Assembly (NCBI GenBank): GCA_963848355.1
Contig: CAWKDG010000012.1
Location: 1,736,001-1,800,000, forward strand
Direction of reading: 5' to 3'
DNA length: 64,000 nucleotides
From: CAWKDG01 sp963848355
GTDB lineage: Bacteria; Actinomycetota; Acidimicrobiia; Acidimicrobiales; UBA8190
Of the stretch, positions 35,909-44,826 are shown one piece after another (positions within the stretch are counted from its first letter, which is position 1; every line of letters starts with the position of its first letter). The notes beneath the pieces were generated by a model. That model saw only the letters and a list, made by a program, of their open reading frames with translations, had not been told where the DNA came from and did no database searches. A program made the position numbers and the translations under genes.

Positions 35909-36889
35909 TCACCTGGTGTTCGGGGTGCGGGCGGTGAAGGGTTCGGCGAGCTGTCTGATCAGCAAGGGCAGGTGCCGTCGAGGGTCGTACTGCTCGACGG
36001 CGAGGGGCCGACCGGTCAGGCCCGTCTCCGACGCCGGAGCACCGGCGCGGGGGAACACGGCTCGCGCCGCCAGCACGTCCCAGATCGTCAGCACGATGCC
36101 CAGGTTGGCACCGTCAGGCGCGTCGACGGCGTGGTGGATCCGGTGGTACGCCGGACTCACCACCAGCTTGCCGAGTGGACCGAACGTCCACCCGACGTTG
36201 GCATGGGGGAGGGTCCCGAGACAGACGTAGAGAGTGATCAGGTCCGGTGCCACGGCCCGGTCACCCATGAGTGTCATGACCGCGATGGTGGCCAAGAGGA
36301 AGCCCGTCGTATGGACGAGCGGGTGCGCTCGGAACGACGTGAGGACGTTCAGCTCCTCCTGGGAGTGGTGGACGGCGTGGAACCGCCAGAGAGCCGTGAT
36401 CCGGTGATCGGCCCAGTGGGCGAGCCAGTTGGCGCCGTCCATGGCGACGAGGGTCACCGGTACCACCAACCACAGGGACCACGACGCCGTCCACGGGGCC
36501 TCGATCCAGCTGACGTGCGTGCCCAACAACTGGGCGAAAGCCACTCGCAGCAGTGTCATCACGGGCACCGCACAGCTGGCGTAGACGAGGAAGAAACACG
36601 CGTCCTGGACATGACCGGCGGCCAGGAGGCCCCGTCGTTGGAGCGGCCAGATCTGTTCACAGACCACGGCGGCCACGACGACGGCGATGAAGGTGGGTCC
36701 CGCCAGCTCGACCCATCCGCCCGTCAGGGTCGCCCCCAATTGGCCGCTACCCACCAGGGCCGCAGCCCCGACCCAGAGGAGCCAACCAGTCACCACGGCG
36801 ATGGCGACGGACGGCAGACAGAGCCGTCGGATGCCGGCGCCGGTCGCGACCCGCGTGATGGCGGGGGTGTCGGATGCGATGAGGGTCAT
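35909..36889 (-). CDS. sterol desaturase/fatty-acid hydroxylase family membrane protein
   Basis: 326 residues from ATG 36889. Several membrane segments (about 20-40, 50-75, 95-125, 145-165) and the His boxes of the superfamily: HWADH, HAVHHSQEE and HRIHH, expected to bind a di-iron centre. Members hydroxylate or desaturate lipids and sterols; the substrate here is unknown. The open frame extends upstream of 36889 through basic sequence that I treat as non-coding. Confidence 0.87.
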   Translation of the reverse strand: MTLIASDTPAITRVATGAGIRRLCLPSVAIAVVTGWLLWVGAAALVGSGQLGATLTGGWVELAGPTFIAVVVAAVVCEQIWPLQRRGLLAAGHVQDACFFLVYASCAVPVMTLLRVAFAQLLGTHVSWIEAPWTASWSLWLVVPVTLVAMDGANWLAHWADHRITALWRFHAVHHSQEELNVLTSFRAHPLVHTTGFLLATIAVMTLMGDRAVAPDLITLYVCLGTLPHANVGWTFGPLGKLVVSPAYHRIHHAVDAPDGANLGIVLTIWDVLAARAVFPRAGAPASETGLTGRPLAVEQYDPRRHLPLLIRQLAEPFTARTPNTR

Positions 36890-37014
36890 TTCACCCGAGG
36901 ATACGGATCTCACCTCCGGGATGTTCGGGTACCGTCCCGACCCCGGCCCCTGCTTCGTCCTGTCCCGCCGACCAGGTTCTTCGCCGCCGGATCGGGTCGG
37001 GTCGGGTTGGTGGA

Positions 37015-37647
37015 TCAGTCGACGAGGCAGTAGGAGTTTCTCAGCTCGTCCTGGAGGACAACGGCCTCCTCGGTCGTCGTCCTGACGTGCAACGGCTCGC
37101 TCAGCCGGCGGCTCCGGAACGTCCATCCGTCGGGCACGCCCAGGCGTTCGCCCAGCGCCACGAGATGGGGCTCGGTCAACCCCGTATCGACCGCAGTGCA
37201 CCACGACTGCATGACGTAGACGCCGTCGGGACCCGTCAGCTCGTAGACGGTTGATCCGGCGGCGAACGAGAACACGGCGGCGCGGGCCACCCGCCGCCCC
37301 ATGTACGGCGAGGGATCGAACCCGGCGCCCAGGTGCAGAACGGCGGCGCGGGCCATGAGGATGCCGCCGAAGTCCCGCACGTCCGGAGTGGAGGGACCCG
37401 TCTTCTCGATGGAGTCGACGAGCCAATAGCGCGGGCCATTGGCCAAGGCGACGAGCCCTCCCTCGGACTGGGCGATGGCGACGGGATCGAGGTTGTCCCA
37501 CAGGTCCTGAGGACAATCGTTCAGGGTGAAGCTGTTGTACACCTCGGCGAAGAGCCCTCCCTCCCCGCTCTTGACGATGAGCATCTCGCCGTAACGCTGG
37601 CCGCGGACGTTCTGAAGGGTTCGTGTCACCTGAGCCGGAGCAGTCAT
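37015..37647 (-). CDS. conserved hypothetical protein
   Basis: 210 residues from ATG 37647, preceded by GGGAGGACGGT. No signal peptide or membrane segment. Distinct regions are TRTLQNVRGQRYGEMLIVKS, VYNSFTLNDCPQDLWDNLDP and VYVMQSWCTAVDTGLTEPHL. The composition suggests a globular soluble protein, possibly a small-ligand-binding or lyase-like fold, but I do not recognise it. It follows the DsbA-like gene on the same strand with 19 bases between, so the two may be one operon. Confidence 0.75.
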   Translation of the reverse strand: MTAPAQVTRTLQNVRGQRYGEMLIVKSGEGGLFAEVYNSFTLNDCPQDLWDNLDPVAIAQSEGGLVALANGPRYWLVDSIEKTGPSTPDVRDFGGILMARAAVLHLGAGFDPSPYMGRRVARAAVFSFAAGSTVYELTGPDGVYVMQSWCTAVDTGLTEPHLVALGERLGVPDGWTFRSRRLSEPLHVRTTTEEAVVLQDELRNSYCLVD

Positions 37648-37666
37648 ACCGTCCTCCCTCTGTCGG

Positions 37667-38347
37667 TCACGGGGTCTGCCTCTGCACGCTCTGCCAATCC
37701 CGCGCCGCCAGGTACGGGGCGAATGCCGCAGCGATCGAGGCGAGATCGGCAGCCCGTTTCGGGCGTTGGAGCTCGTAGACGGTCGGGAATTCGAGCCAAC
37801 CGGTGACAAGCTCCCACAGGCGCAACGCCGCGCCACCTCGAGGAGGGCTGATCAGGACGGGGCCGAAGAGCGCCTGACCGTCGTCGAACACGAGAGTCGG
37901 GACCCCGAACGCGCCCTTGTCCACCACGATCTCGTGTTCGGTTCGAACCTCGTCCCCCGTCGACGGATCGTCCAAGGCGGCCCTGACGATCCCGGGGTCG
38001 AGTCCGAGCTCCTCGAGCAGCGCGGCCGCCACCTCGCGACGGTGCGGCTTGCGGCCGTCGACATGCAGCGCCGTTCCCGCCGCCCAGTACCAACGGTCGA
38101 GCAGATCCATGTCGGTTCGTCGCAGGAACGCCCCGATGCGCATCATGGACCAGCCGTAGGACCAGTCCCTCTCCCACGGGTGTTTCTTGCCCTCGGCGCG
38201 GTTGATCTCCTCCAGGCTGAAGAACCGCCAGCGGACGTCGATCCCGGCGAGGTCCCGTACCTCGCGGATCCAGATCGACGTCTGGTAGGCGTACGGGCAC
38301 ATGATGTCGAAGTGGAAGTCAACTCCCTGCCGCTCACCTTCTGCCAT
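37667..38347 (-). CDS. DsbA-family thioredoxin-fold protein
   Basis: 226 residues from ATG 38347. The start DFHFDIMCPYAYQTSIWIRE is the DsbA-like/2-hydroxychromene-2-carboxylate-isomerase fold, with a lone Cys in MCPYAY in place of CxxC. FGVPTLVF supplies the cis-Pro loop and the helical insertion lies between. It is probably a mycothiol- or glutathione-type transferase/isomerase, not a disulphide oxidase (inference from the single Cys). Divergent from the TetR gene, with an inverted repeat between the two starts. Confidence 0.85.
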   Translation of the reverse strand: MAEGERQGVDFHFDIMCPYAYQTSIWIREVRDLAGIDVRWRFFSLEEINRAEGKKHPWERDWSYGWSMMRIGAFLRRTDMDLLDRWYWAAGTALHVDGRKPHRREVAAALLEELGLDPGIVRAALDDPSTGDEVRTEHEIVVDKGAFGVPTLVFDDGQALFGPVLISPPRGGAALRLWELVTGWLEFPTVYELQRPKRAADLASIAAAFAPYLAARDWQSVQRQTP

Positions 38348-38392
38348 CGATCGCTCCCCGGTCCGCGTCGTCGTAGACGCCGGCCACGGTAG

Positions 38393-38424
38393 TAGGAAGT
38401 TGACGTCGAGTAAATATCTTCCTA
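38393..38424. promoter_or_regulatory. inverted repeat between the DsbA-like and tetR genes
   Basis: TAGGAAG (38393-38399) and CTTCCTA (38418-38424) flank an AT-rich 18-base spacer, 10 bases before the tetR ATG and 45 bases before the DsbA-like start. It is a likely TetR operator controlling both directions. Confidence 0.6.
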
Positions 38425-38434
38425 GCCTCGCCGC

Positions 38435-39106
38435 ATGTCCAGGGCCGACAGTGGGCCCCGGCCCTATCTGCGGGCCGGGGAACGGCGCACCCAGCTGCTC
38501 GCGGCCGCTGCCGCCGTCATCGGCCGGGACGGCCTCGGCAGCCTCACCGTCGCCGGTGTGGCCGCCGAAGCCGGTGTCAGCCGTCAGTGGGTCTACGAAC
38601 ACTTCACCGATCTCGACGACCTCTACCGGGCTCTGATCCTGGACCGTTTTGCCGCGCTCGACGCCACCATCGACGCCGCTCGGCGTCGGTTGACCGGGAT
38701 CGACCTGGCCACCTTCGCCGCCCGACAGGTGTTCGCGCTCGTTCCCGCCGACCGGCGGATCCTGCGTGCCCTCGTCGACGGCGCCGGTTGGAACCGTCCC
38801 GAACTGGCCGGCATCGAAGGGGACCTCCGGGAGCGCATCTTCGGGCGCTGGACCGGATTCGTCCGGAGCGTCGGCCGCGACGATCTCGAGGCGCGCACCA
38901 TCGTGTGGGTCATCGTCAACGCCGTGTTCGGACTGGCCGACCAGATCGAACGCGAGGGTCTCGGTGTCGAGCAGGCGGTCGCCCTCCTCGAGGTGCTCGT
39001 CGGCACGTACGTCGAACCCCGAAGCTCCGGACACCGACCGCGTCGGCGCTCACCGGTGGCGGACGGCGTCCGCCCGCGAGCAACGGGAACGTCACATGCC
39101 CACTGA
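38435..39106 (+). CDS. TetR family transcriptional regulator
   Basis: 223 residues from ATG 38435. The HTH (RRTQLLAAAAAVIGRDGLGS, VSRQWVYEHFTDLDDLYRAL) is typical TetR. The C-terminal domain is helical, ending in a basic tail. The last 11 bases overlap the arylsulfatase start, so regulator and enzyme are co-transcribed; a single TetR could also control the divergent DsbA-like/hypothetical pair. Confidence 0.9.
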   Translation: MSRADSGPRPYLRAGERRTQLLAAAAAVIGRDGLGSLTVAGVAAEAGVSRQWVYEHFTDLDDLYRALILDRFAALDATIDAARRRLTGIDLATFAARQVFALVPADRRILRALVDGAGWNRPELAGIEGDLRERIFGRWTGFVRSVGRDDLEARTIVWVIVNAVFGLADQIEREGLGVEQAVALLEVLVGTYVEPRSSGHRPRRRSPVADGVRPRATGTSHAH

Positions 39107-41375
39107 GCGCACCTTCGAGGGAGTCATCGGTCGGACTCTGGAGACGTCGACCCCGTGGTGGCCGCCCCTTCCCTCTGCCCCTGCCGGCGCCCCCAGTGTG
39201 GTGGTGGTCCTGCTCGACGACGTCGGGTACGCCCAGTTCGGCTGCTACGGCTCGGACATCGCCACACCCACCTTCGATCGGCTGGCGGCCGACGGGCTGC
39301 GGTACTCGAACTTCCACACCACCGCCCTGTGTTCCCCCACCCGGGCCGCCCTGTTGACCGGTCGCAACCATCACACCAACGGCATGGGCCGCATCGTCGA
39401 GACAGCGACCGGATTCCCCGGCTACGACGCCACCGTTCCCAAGGACAGCGGCTTCCTCTCGGAGATCCTCCTGCGTAACGCCTATGCCACGTTCGCCGTC
39501 GGCAAATGGCACCTGGCCCCGGCCGGGGAGATGGCCATGGGGGGACCGAAGGACAAATGGCCGCTCGGTCGCGGTTTCGAGCGCTTCTACGGATTCCTCG
39601 GTGGTGAGACGGACCAGTACCATCCCGACCTCGTCTACGACAACCATCAGGTCGATCCTCCGCGTAGCCCCGGCGAGGGCTATCACCTCACCGAGGATCT
39701 GGTCGACAAGGCCACCTTGTTCATCAAGGATCTCCGGGCCGTCGCCCCGGAGAAGCCCTTCTTCCTGTGGTTCGCCCCCGGGGCGTGCCACGCCCCCCAC
39801 CACGCTCCGCCGGAGTTCATCGACCGCTACCGCCATCAGTTCGACATCGGGTGGGACGAATGGCGCGACCAGGTGTTCGCACGTCAGCTCTCCACCTCGT
39901 TGCTCCCCCCGGGGACGGAACTGAGCGATCGGCCGAGCTGGGTTCCGGCGTGGGCCTCGTTGACCGATGACGAGAAGCGGCTCTTCGCCCGCATGATGGA
40001 GGTGTACGCCGGTTTTCTCACCCACACCGATGCCCAGGTCGGTCGCCTCCTCGACTTCATCGACGAACTCGGCGAGCTCGACGACACCGTCGTCGTGGTG
40101 ATGAGCGACAACGGGGCGTCGGCCGAGGGCGGGCCCCGGGGGTCGTTCAACGAGCTCTACTTCTTCAACTTCGAGCCCGAGAACATGGAAGAGAATCTGG
40201 CCCGGATCGACCAGCTCGGTGGGCCCGAGGCGTACAACCACTATCCCTGGGGCTGGGCCTGGGCCGGGAACACCCCGCTCAAGCGCTGGAAGCGCGAGAC
40301 CCACGAAGGAGGCGTCTGCGACCCGTTGATCGTCCACTGGCCCCGCAAACTCGGCCGGCCGGGCCAGACGCGCCCGCAGTACGTCCACGCCATCGACCTC
40401 ATGCCCACGTTGCTCGACGTGATCGGCCTCGAACCACCGCAGGAGATCAACGGGGTCGACCAGCGCCCGATCGAAGGGGTCAGCTTCGCCCCCACCCTCT
40501 GGGATCCCGAAGCACCGAGCCGTCACACGACCCAGTACTACGAGATGCTGGGATCACGGGCGCTCTACCACGAGGGCTGGAAAGCGGTCGTCTTCCGCCC
40601 GCTCGCCTTCGTCCGCTACACCGAGACCGACGATCCCTTCCGGTCGTTCGAGGACGACGACTGGGAGCTGTACCACGTCGCCGAAGACTTCTCCGAGACA
40701 CGGAATCTGGCGGCGGAGCGTCCTGAGAAGTTGGCCGAGCTCGTCGACATCTGGTGGCGGGAGGCCGAGCGCTTCAACGTGCTCCCGGTGACCAACATGC
40801 CGATCACCGGCGCCGATCCCCGCTATCGCCGCCGTCGCTACGTCTTCTATCCGGGGATCGGCACCATTCCCCAACTCGTCGCGCCGAACATCAGCAACCG
40901 GGCCTGGTCGCTGCGCGCCGAGCTCATCGTGCCCACCACCGGTGCCGAGGGAGCCCTCGTCTGCCATGGCAGCCATGCCGGCGGGTATGTCGTGTTCCTC
41001 CACCACGGTCGTCTGCACCTCACCTACAACCACCTCGGGACCACCCTGACGACGATCGCCGCCGAGGTGGTGCTGCCCACGGGACCGGTCGAGGTGCGGA
41101 TCGAGTTCACTCCGACGGGGGCGCACGCCGGTGACGTCGACCTGTTCTACGGCGACGTGCCCGTGGGGCAGGGCCATGTCCCCCGCACCACCCTCGTCAC
41201 CGTCGGTGTCCACGGCTTTACCGTGGGCTATCAGCGGGGTTCGGCCATCGACCCCGCGTTCGCCGGCCGCCGCGACATCACTCCCGGCGCGTTCGGTCGT
41301 GTGGTGATCGAGACCTTCTCCGATCCTCACCGCACCCCGCCGGCCGAGGACCGTGCCGGCCTGGCCGGCCAGTGA
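39096..41375 (+). CDS. arylsulfatase (formylglycine-dependent sulfatase)
   Basis: 759 residues from ATG 39096. Sulfatase signatures are all visible: metal Asp pair LLDDVGYAQFGCYG, formylglycine motif CSPTR with Cys79, GKWHL, HAPHHAP and MSDNGASAEGG with the second metal Asp. The C-terminal 180 residues form an extra beta domain. No export signal is obvious, so it is probably cytoplasmic, and Cys79 would need a formylglycine-generating enzyme. It resembles the large mycobacterial sulfatases. Overlaps and probably depends on the TetR gene upstream. Confidence 0.92.
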   Translation: MPTERTFEGVIGRTLETSTPWWPPLPSAPAGAPSVVVVLLDDVGYAQFGCYGSDIATPTFDRLAADGLRYSNFHTTALCSPTRAALLTGRNHHTNGMGRIVETATGFPGYDATVPKDSGFLSEILLRNAYATFAVGKWHLAPAGEMAMGGPKDKWPLGRGFERFYGFLGGETDQYHPDLVYDNHQVDPPRSPGEGYHLTEDLVDKATLFIKDLRAVAPEKPFFLWFAPGACHAPHHAPPEFIDRYRHQFDIGWDEWRDQVFARQLSTSLLPPGTELSDRPSWVPAWASLTDDEKRLFARMMEVYAGFLTHTDAQVGRLLDFIDELGELDDTVVVVMSDNGASAEGGPRGSFNELYFFNFEPENMEENLARIDQLGGPEAYNHYPWGWAWAGNTPLKRWKRETHEGGVCDPLIVHWPRKLGRPGQTRPQYVHAIDLMPTLLDVIGLEPPQEINGVDQRPIEGVSFAPTLWDPEAPSRHTTQYYEMLGSRALYHEGWKAVVFRPLAFVRYTETDDPFRSFEDDDWELYHVAEDFSETRNLAAERPEKLAELVDIWWREAERFNVLPVTNMPITGADPRYRRRRYVFYPGIGTIPQLVAPNISNRAWSLRAELIVPTTGAEGALVCHGSHAGGYVVFLHHGRLHLTYNHLGTTLTTIAAEVVLPTGPVEVRIEFTPTGAHAGDVDLFYGDVPVGQGHVPRTTLVTVGVHGFTVGYQRGSAIDPAFAGRRDITPGAFGRVVIETFSDPHRTPPAEDRAGLAGQ

Positions 41376-41385
41376 GCCACCCCGG

Positions 41386-42818
41386 TCAGCGGTAGAGCCG
41401 GGACAACGACGTGGCCAGCGCCCGGGCCCCGACGGCGAAGGCGTGCTCCGGCGGCGTCGCGAATCCGACCACCAGGGCCGGCGCGGCCCCGTTGCCCGCC
41501 CGCTGGCGGTAGCTGCCCAGGCCGTGGACCGCCACCTCGTCGCGGGCCAGATGGTCGACGACCTCGTTCTCGTCGGGCCCGTCGGCCGGTAGCTCGATGA
41601 GGGTATGGAGTCCGGCGGCGATGCCGTGCGGCGTCACCGCCGGCACCTGATCGGCCAGCAACGTGAGCAGCAGGTCGCGGCGACGCCGATAGCGGATGCG
41701 GGAGTGACGCACGTGGCGGTCGAACGCCCCCGAGGTGATCATCTCGGCCAGCGCCAACTGGTCGAGCGCACCGGTGTGGCGGTCGAGAACGGTCCGGAGA
41801 CCGGTGATCGGCTCCAGCCAGCGGGGAGGAAGCACCAGCCAGCCGAGACGCAGGCCCGGAGCCAGGGTCTTCGACGTCGTTCCGGCGTAGATGACGCCAC
41901 CGGGGTCGAGCGCGGCCAGGGCGCCCACCGGTTGGCGGTCGTAGCGGAACTCACCGTCATAGTCGTCCTCGATCAGGAGGGCGTCGTGGGCCCGGGCCCA
42001 GCTGATCCAGGCGGCGCGCCGGTCGGCCGAGAGGGTGGCCCCCGTCGGATACTGATGGGCCGGGGTCAGCACCACGGCGCCGACCGAGCCCCGGCGCACC
42101 AGGCGGGCCGGGTCCGCTCCCTCGTGGTCGACGGGCACGGACACGACGCCCAGGCCCAGGCGACGGAGCATCGCCGAATTGCGGGCCATCGACGGGTCCT
42201 CCACGGCGACGCGGGTCACTCCCGCGGCGTGCAGCGCCTCGGCGATCATGGCGAAACCGTGGGCCCATCCGTTGCACACCATGAGGTGGTCGGGATCGAC
42301 GGACAGGCCCCGGGCCCGGCCGATGTAATCGGACAGGGCCAGGCGTAGGACGCGAAGCCCCCGGGGGTCGCCGTAGTCGAGAACCGCATCGGGGGCATCG
42401 CGCAGCGCCCGCCGAAGTGCCCCCACCCACGGGCGACGCGGGAAGTTGGACAGGTCACCGCGCCCGGGACGGAAGTCGTGACGAGGCACCGGTCCGCCCT
42501 CGGGCTCGACCGGCGCGGTCGGGGCACCGGAGGGTCTCCGCCGCCATGGGCACCGACGCCACCCGTGTCCCCGAGCCCTGTCGGGCCACCAGCCAGCCCT
42601 CGGCCGCCAGCTGGTCGTAGGCGTCGGTCACGGTCCCCCGGGCCAGGCCGAGATCGGCGGCCAGGGCGCGCGGTCGACGGCAGACGGGTCTGCGCCGACA
42701 GCCGCCCCGTCCGGATGGCCTCGCGCAGCGCCTCCTCCAGCGACGAGCGTCGCCCGGTGGGGCCGTCGAGGTCGAGGTGGAGATCTCGGCCGACAAAAGT
42801 GGACCTCTCTGATTCCAC
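41386..42818 (-). pseudogene. MocR-type GntR/aminotransferase regulator, two frame changes
   Basis: From GTG 42818 a GntR HTH is encoded (GRDLHLDLDG, LREAIRTGRLSAQTRLPST, then in a second frame RALAADLGLARGTVTDAYDQ and LAAEGWLVARQGSGTRVAS). A third frame holds the PLP-dependent aminotransferase-like domain (HDFRPGRGDLSNFPR to SRLYR) with PLP-site EDDYDGEFRY and SKTLAPGLRLG. Shifts are near 42671 (one extra base) and 42535. MocR regulators such as PdxR sense PLP or related amines. It is divergent from a PNPOx-fold protein, the usual kind of target. Confidence 0.82.
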
Positions 42819-42845
42819 TGAAATGGACCATAGTTCTGATCCACT
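42798..42845. promoter_or_regulatory. tandem repeats at the MocR/PNPOx divergent promoter
   Basis: AGTGGA ... TCCACT is an inverted repeat (42798-42819) overlapping the MocR start. TGGACC and CTGAT-CCACT recur at 42824-42845, giving two direct copies (TGGACC-n-CTGATtCCACT). Direct repeats of this kind are usual MocR/PdxR sites. Confidence 0.55.
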
Positions 42846-42864
42846 TGTCGCGTACCATGGGCTC

Positions 42865-43533
42865 ATGGAGAGTGTCGGCGCCCCGCCCTCTGAGTTCACG
42901 CGGGTCCGCCGCCTCCCGGCGCGCGCCGCCTACGACTCGGCCACCGTCGGCGCCGTCCTCGACGCCGCCATGATCGGTCACGTCGGCGTGCTCCGCGAGG
43001 GCCGGCCCGTCGTCATCCCGATGCTCTTCGGTCGCATCGACGACCACCTCTACCTCCACGGGTCCGTGGCCAGTCAGCTCCTGCGCGCCGCCGCCGACGG
43101 GATCGACGTCTGCTTCACGGCGACCGTGATCGACGGGCTCGTCTACGCCCGGTCGGCCTTCCACCACTCGATGAACTACCGCTCGGTCGTCATCGTCGGC
43201 AGGGCGTCGGCCGTCGAAGGGGACGACAAGATGCTCGGGTTACGGGCGATCGTCGAGCACATCACGCCGGGGCGGTGGGACGAAGCCCGCCCACCGAACG
43301 ACCTCGAGCTGCGTCAGACGACCGTCCTGCGGATGTCCATCGAGGAGGCGTCGGCCAAGATCCGTGTCGGCGGACCGGCCGACGACGTCGAAGACCTCAC
43401 CCTCCCGATCTGGGCCGGCCAGATGCCCGTCACCTCGCACTTCGCCACCCCGGTCGACGCCGACGACCTCGGGGACGGGATCGCCGTGTCCCGGGCTGTC
43501 ACCCGACTGCGTGGTCGTCAGGGGCGCGACTAG
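42865..43533 (+). CDS. pyridoxamine 5'-phosphate oxidase-fold (flavin-binding) protein
   Basis: 222 residues from ATG 42865. Sequence such as TRVRRLPARAAYD, HVGVLREGRPVVIPMLFGRI, DHLYLHGSVASQLLRA and MNYRSVVIVGRASAV is typical of the NimA/PNPOx-like split-barrel proteins that bind FMN or F420. A TACCAT -10-like element lies 6 bases before the ATG, so the transcript may be leaderless. Divergent from and probably regulated by the MocR gene. Exact reaction unknown. Confidence 0.87.
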   Translation: MESVGAPPSEFTRVRRLPARAAYDSATVGAVLDAAMIGHVGVLREGRPVVIPMLFGRIDDHLYLHGSVASQLLRAAADGIDVCFTATVIDGLVYARSAFHHSMNYRSVVIVGRASAVEGDDKMLGLRAIVEHITPGRWDEARPPNDLELRQTTVLRMSIEEASAKIRVGGPADDVEDLTLPIWAGQMPVTSHFATPVDADDLGDGIAVSRAVTRLRGRQGRD

Positions 43534-43544
43534 CGCCGTCACGG

Positions 43545-43970
43545 TCAGGCCGGTGGGCGTTCCATCCACCGCTCGGGGACGGCGAGAGGCGCGAAGCCGA
43601 ATCGTCGATACAGCTCGTGCGCGTCGCGGGTCCCGAGTACCTGACGAAGACCTCTCACGTCGTCATGGGCCGTGGCCGTGCCCACGAGGAAGGTGCCCAG
43701 CCCCGCCCCCCGCACCGCAGGGTCGACGAAGACGTCGCAGAGCCAGGCGAAGGTGGCGTAGTCCGTCACCCACCGGCAGACCCCCATCTGCGCGCCGTCG
43801 GGACCGTACAGGCCGAGGGTCAGGGACTCGGCGACGGAGCGGGCGACGACGTCGAACGACCTCCCGGTGGCCCAGTAGCTCTGGGCACTGAGCCACTGAT
43901 GGACGCGCACCACGTCGACCAGGGAACGGTCGTCGCTGACCCAGAAGCCGTCGGGACCGGGCCATCTCAT
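43545..43970 (-). CDS. GNAT acetyltransferase
   Basis: 141 residues from ATG 43970; the upstream frame is not protein-like. Start MRWPGPDGFWVSDDRSLVDV and the acetyl-CoA motif VFVDPAVRGAGLGTFLVGTA, then YRRFGFAPLAVPERWMER, are the YjdJ/ElaA-like small GNAT pattern. Substrate unknown. It is convergent with the PNPOx-fold gene, 11 bases apart, and divergent from the enoyl-CoA hydratase. Confidence 0.87.
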   Translation of the reverse strand: MRWPGPDGFWVSDDRSLVDVVRVHQWLSAQSYWATGRSFDVVARSVAESLTLGLYGPDGAQMGVCRWVTDYATFAWLCDVFVDPAVRGAGLGTFLVGTATAHDDVRGLRQVLGTRDAHELYRRFGFAPLAVPERWMERPPA

Positions 43971-44098
43971 CCCCGTGCCGCCTCTCGGGGGAGAGTCCTC
44001 ACACCGGGGAAGCGCCAGCGTTCGCCCTGTATCCGCGGGGCCATCGGCTGAACCTATAGGAATCTCTGATTCATCACGGCGTCGAGGAGGCAAGGACG

Positions 44099-44755
44099 AT
44101 GATCGAGATCGAGAGGGCCGGAGCCGTCTGGATCATCCGGATGGAGAACGGCGAGAACCGGTTCAACCGGGACTCCGTCGACCGCCTCCATGGGCATCTG
44201 GACGAGATCGAGAGGCAACCGGAACCTCTGGCGGTGGTGACGACGGGACAGGGGAAGTTCTATTCCAACGGGCTCGATCTCGACTGGATGGCGCAGGCGG
44301 GCGACGACGCCGGGCCCATGGTCGCGGACGTCCAGCGCCTCTTCGGCCGGATGCTGCGGCTCCCCGCCCTGACGGTGGCGGCCGTGAACGGTCACGCCTT
44401 CGCCGCCGGCGCCATGTTCGCCTCGGCCCACGACTACATCGTCATGAGGGAGGACCGCGGCTACTGGTGTCTGCCCGAGGTGGATCTGGGCCTGCCCCTA
44501 ACCACGGCGATGTACGCCGTCCTGGCGGCCAAGCTGCCGCACGCCACCCTGCACGACGCTCTTCTCACCGGCCGTCGCTACGACGCCGCCGACGCCCTGA
44601 CGTCCGGCATCGTCCACCGCGCCGTCCCCGAAGAGGAGGTCGTCGACCGGGCCGTCGAGTGGGCCGGCACCCTGGCCGACAAGAACCGGGCCGTTCTCGC
44701 CGAGCACAAGCGGCTCATGTACGGCGCCGCCGCCGCCGTCTGCGGCGTGCCGTAA
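44099..44755 (+). CDS. enoyl-CoA hydratase/isomerase family protein
   Basis: 218 residues from ATG 44099 (GAGGCAAGG upstream). It has the crotonase fold: WIIRMENGENRFNRDSVDRL, KFYSNGLDLDWM and LTVAAVNGHAFAAGAMFASA for the oxyanion hole, then MREDRGYWCLPEVDLGLPLT. The protein is short and lacks the second catalytic Glu of classical hydratases, so isomerase or hydrolase activity is also possible. It stands alone, with no beta-oxidation genes beside it. Confidence 0.87.
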   Translation: MIEIERAGAVWIIRMENGENRFNRDSVDRLHGHLDEIERQPEPLAVVTTGQGKFYSNGLDLDWMAQAGDDAGPMVADVQRLFGRMLRLPALTVAAVNGHAFAAGAMFASAHDYIVMREDRGYWCLPEVDLGLPLTTAMYAVLAAKLPHATLHDALLTGRRYDAADALTSGIVHRAVPEEEVVDRAVEWAGTLADKNRAVLAEHKRLMYGAAAAVCGVP

Positions 44756-44826
44756 CCGTCCCCGGCGGCGATCCGCATGTCCGAAACCCGCCAGAAGCGG
44801 TCGCGTCCGACTGGGATACTGCTCAG

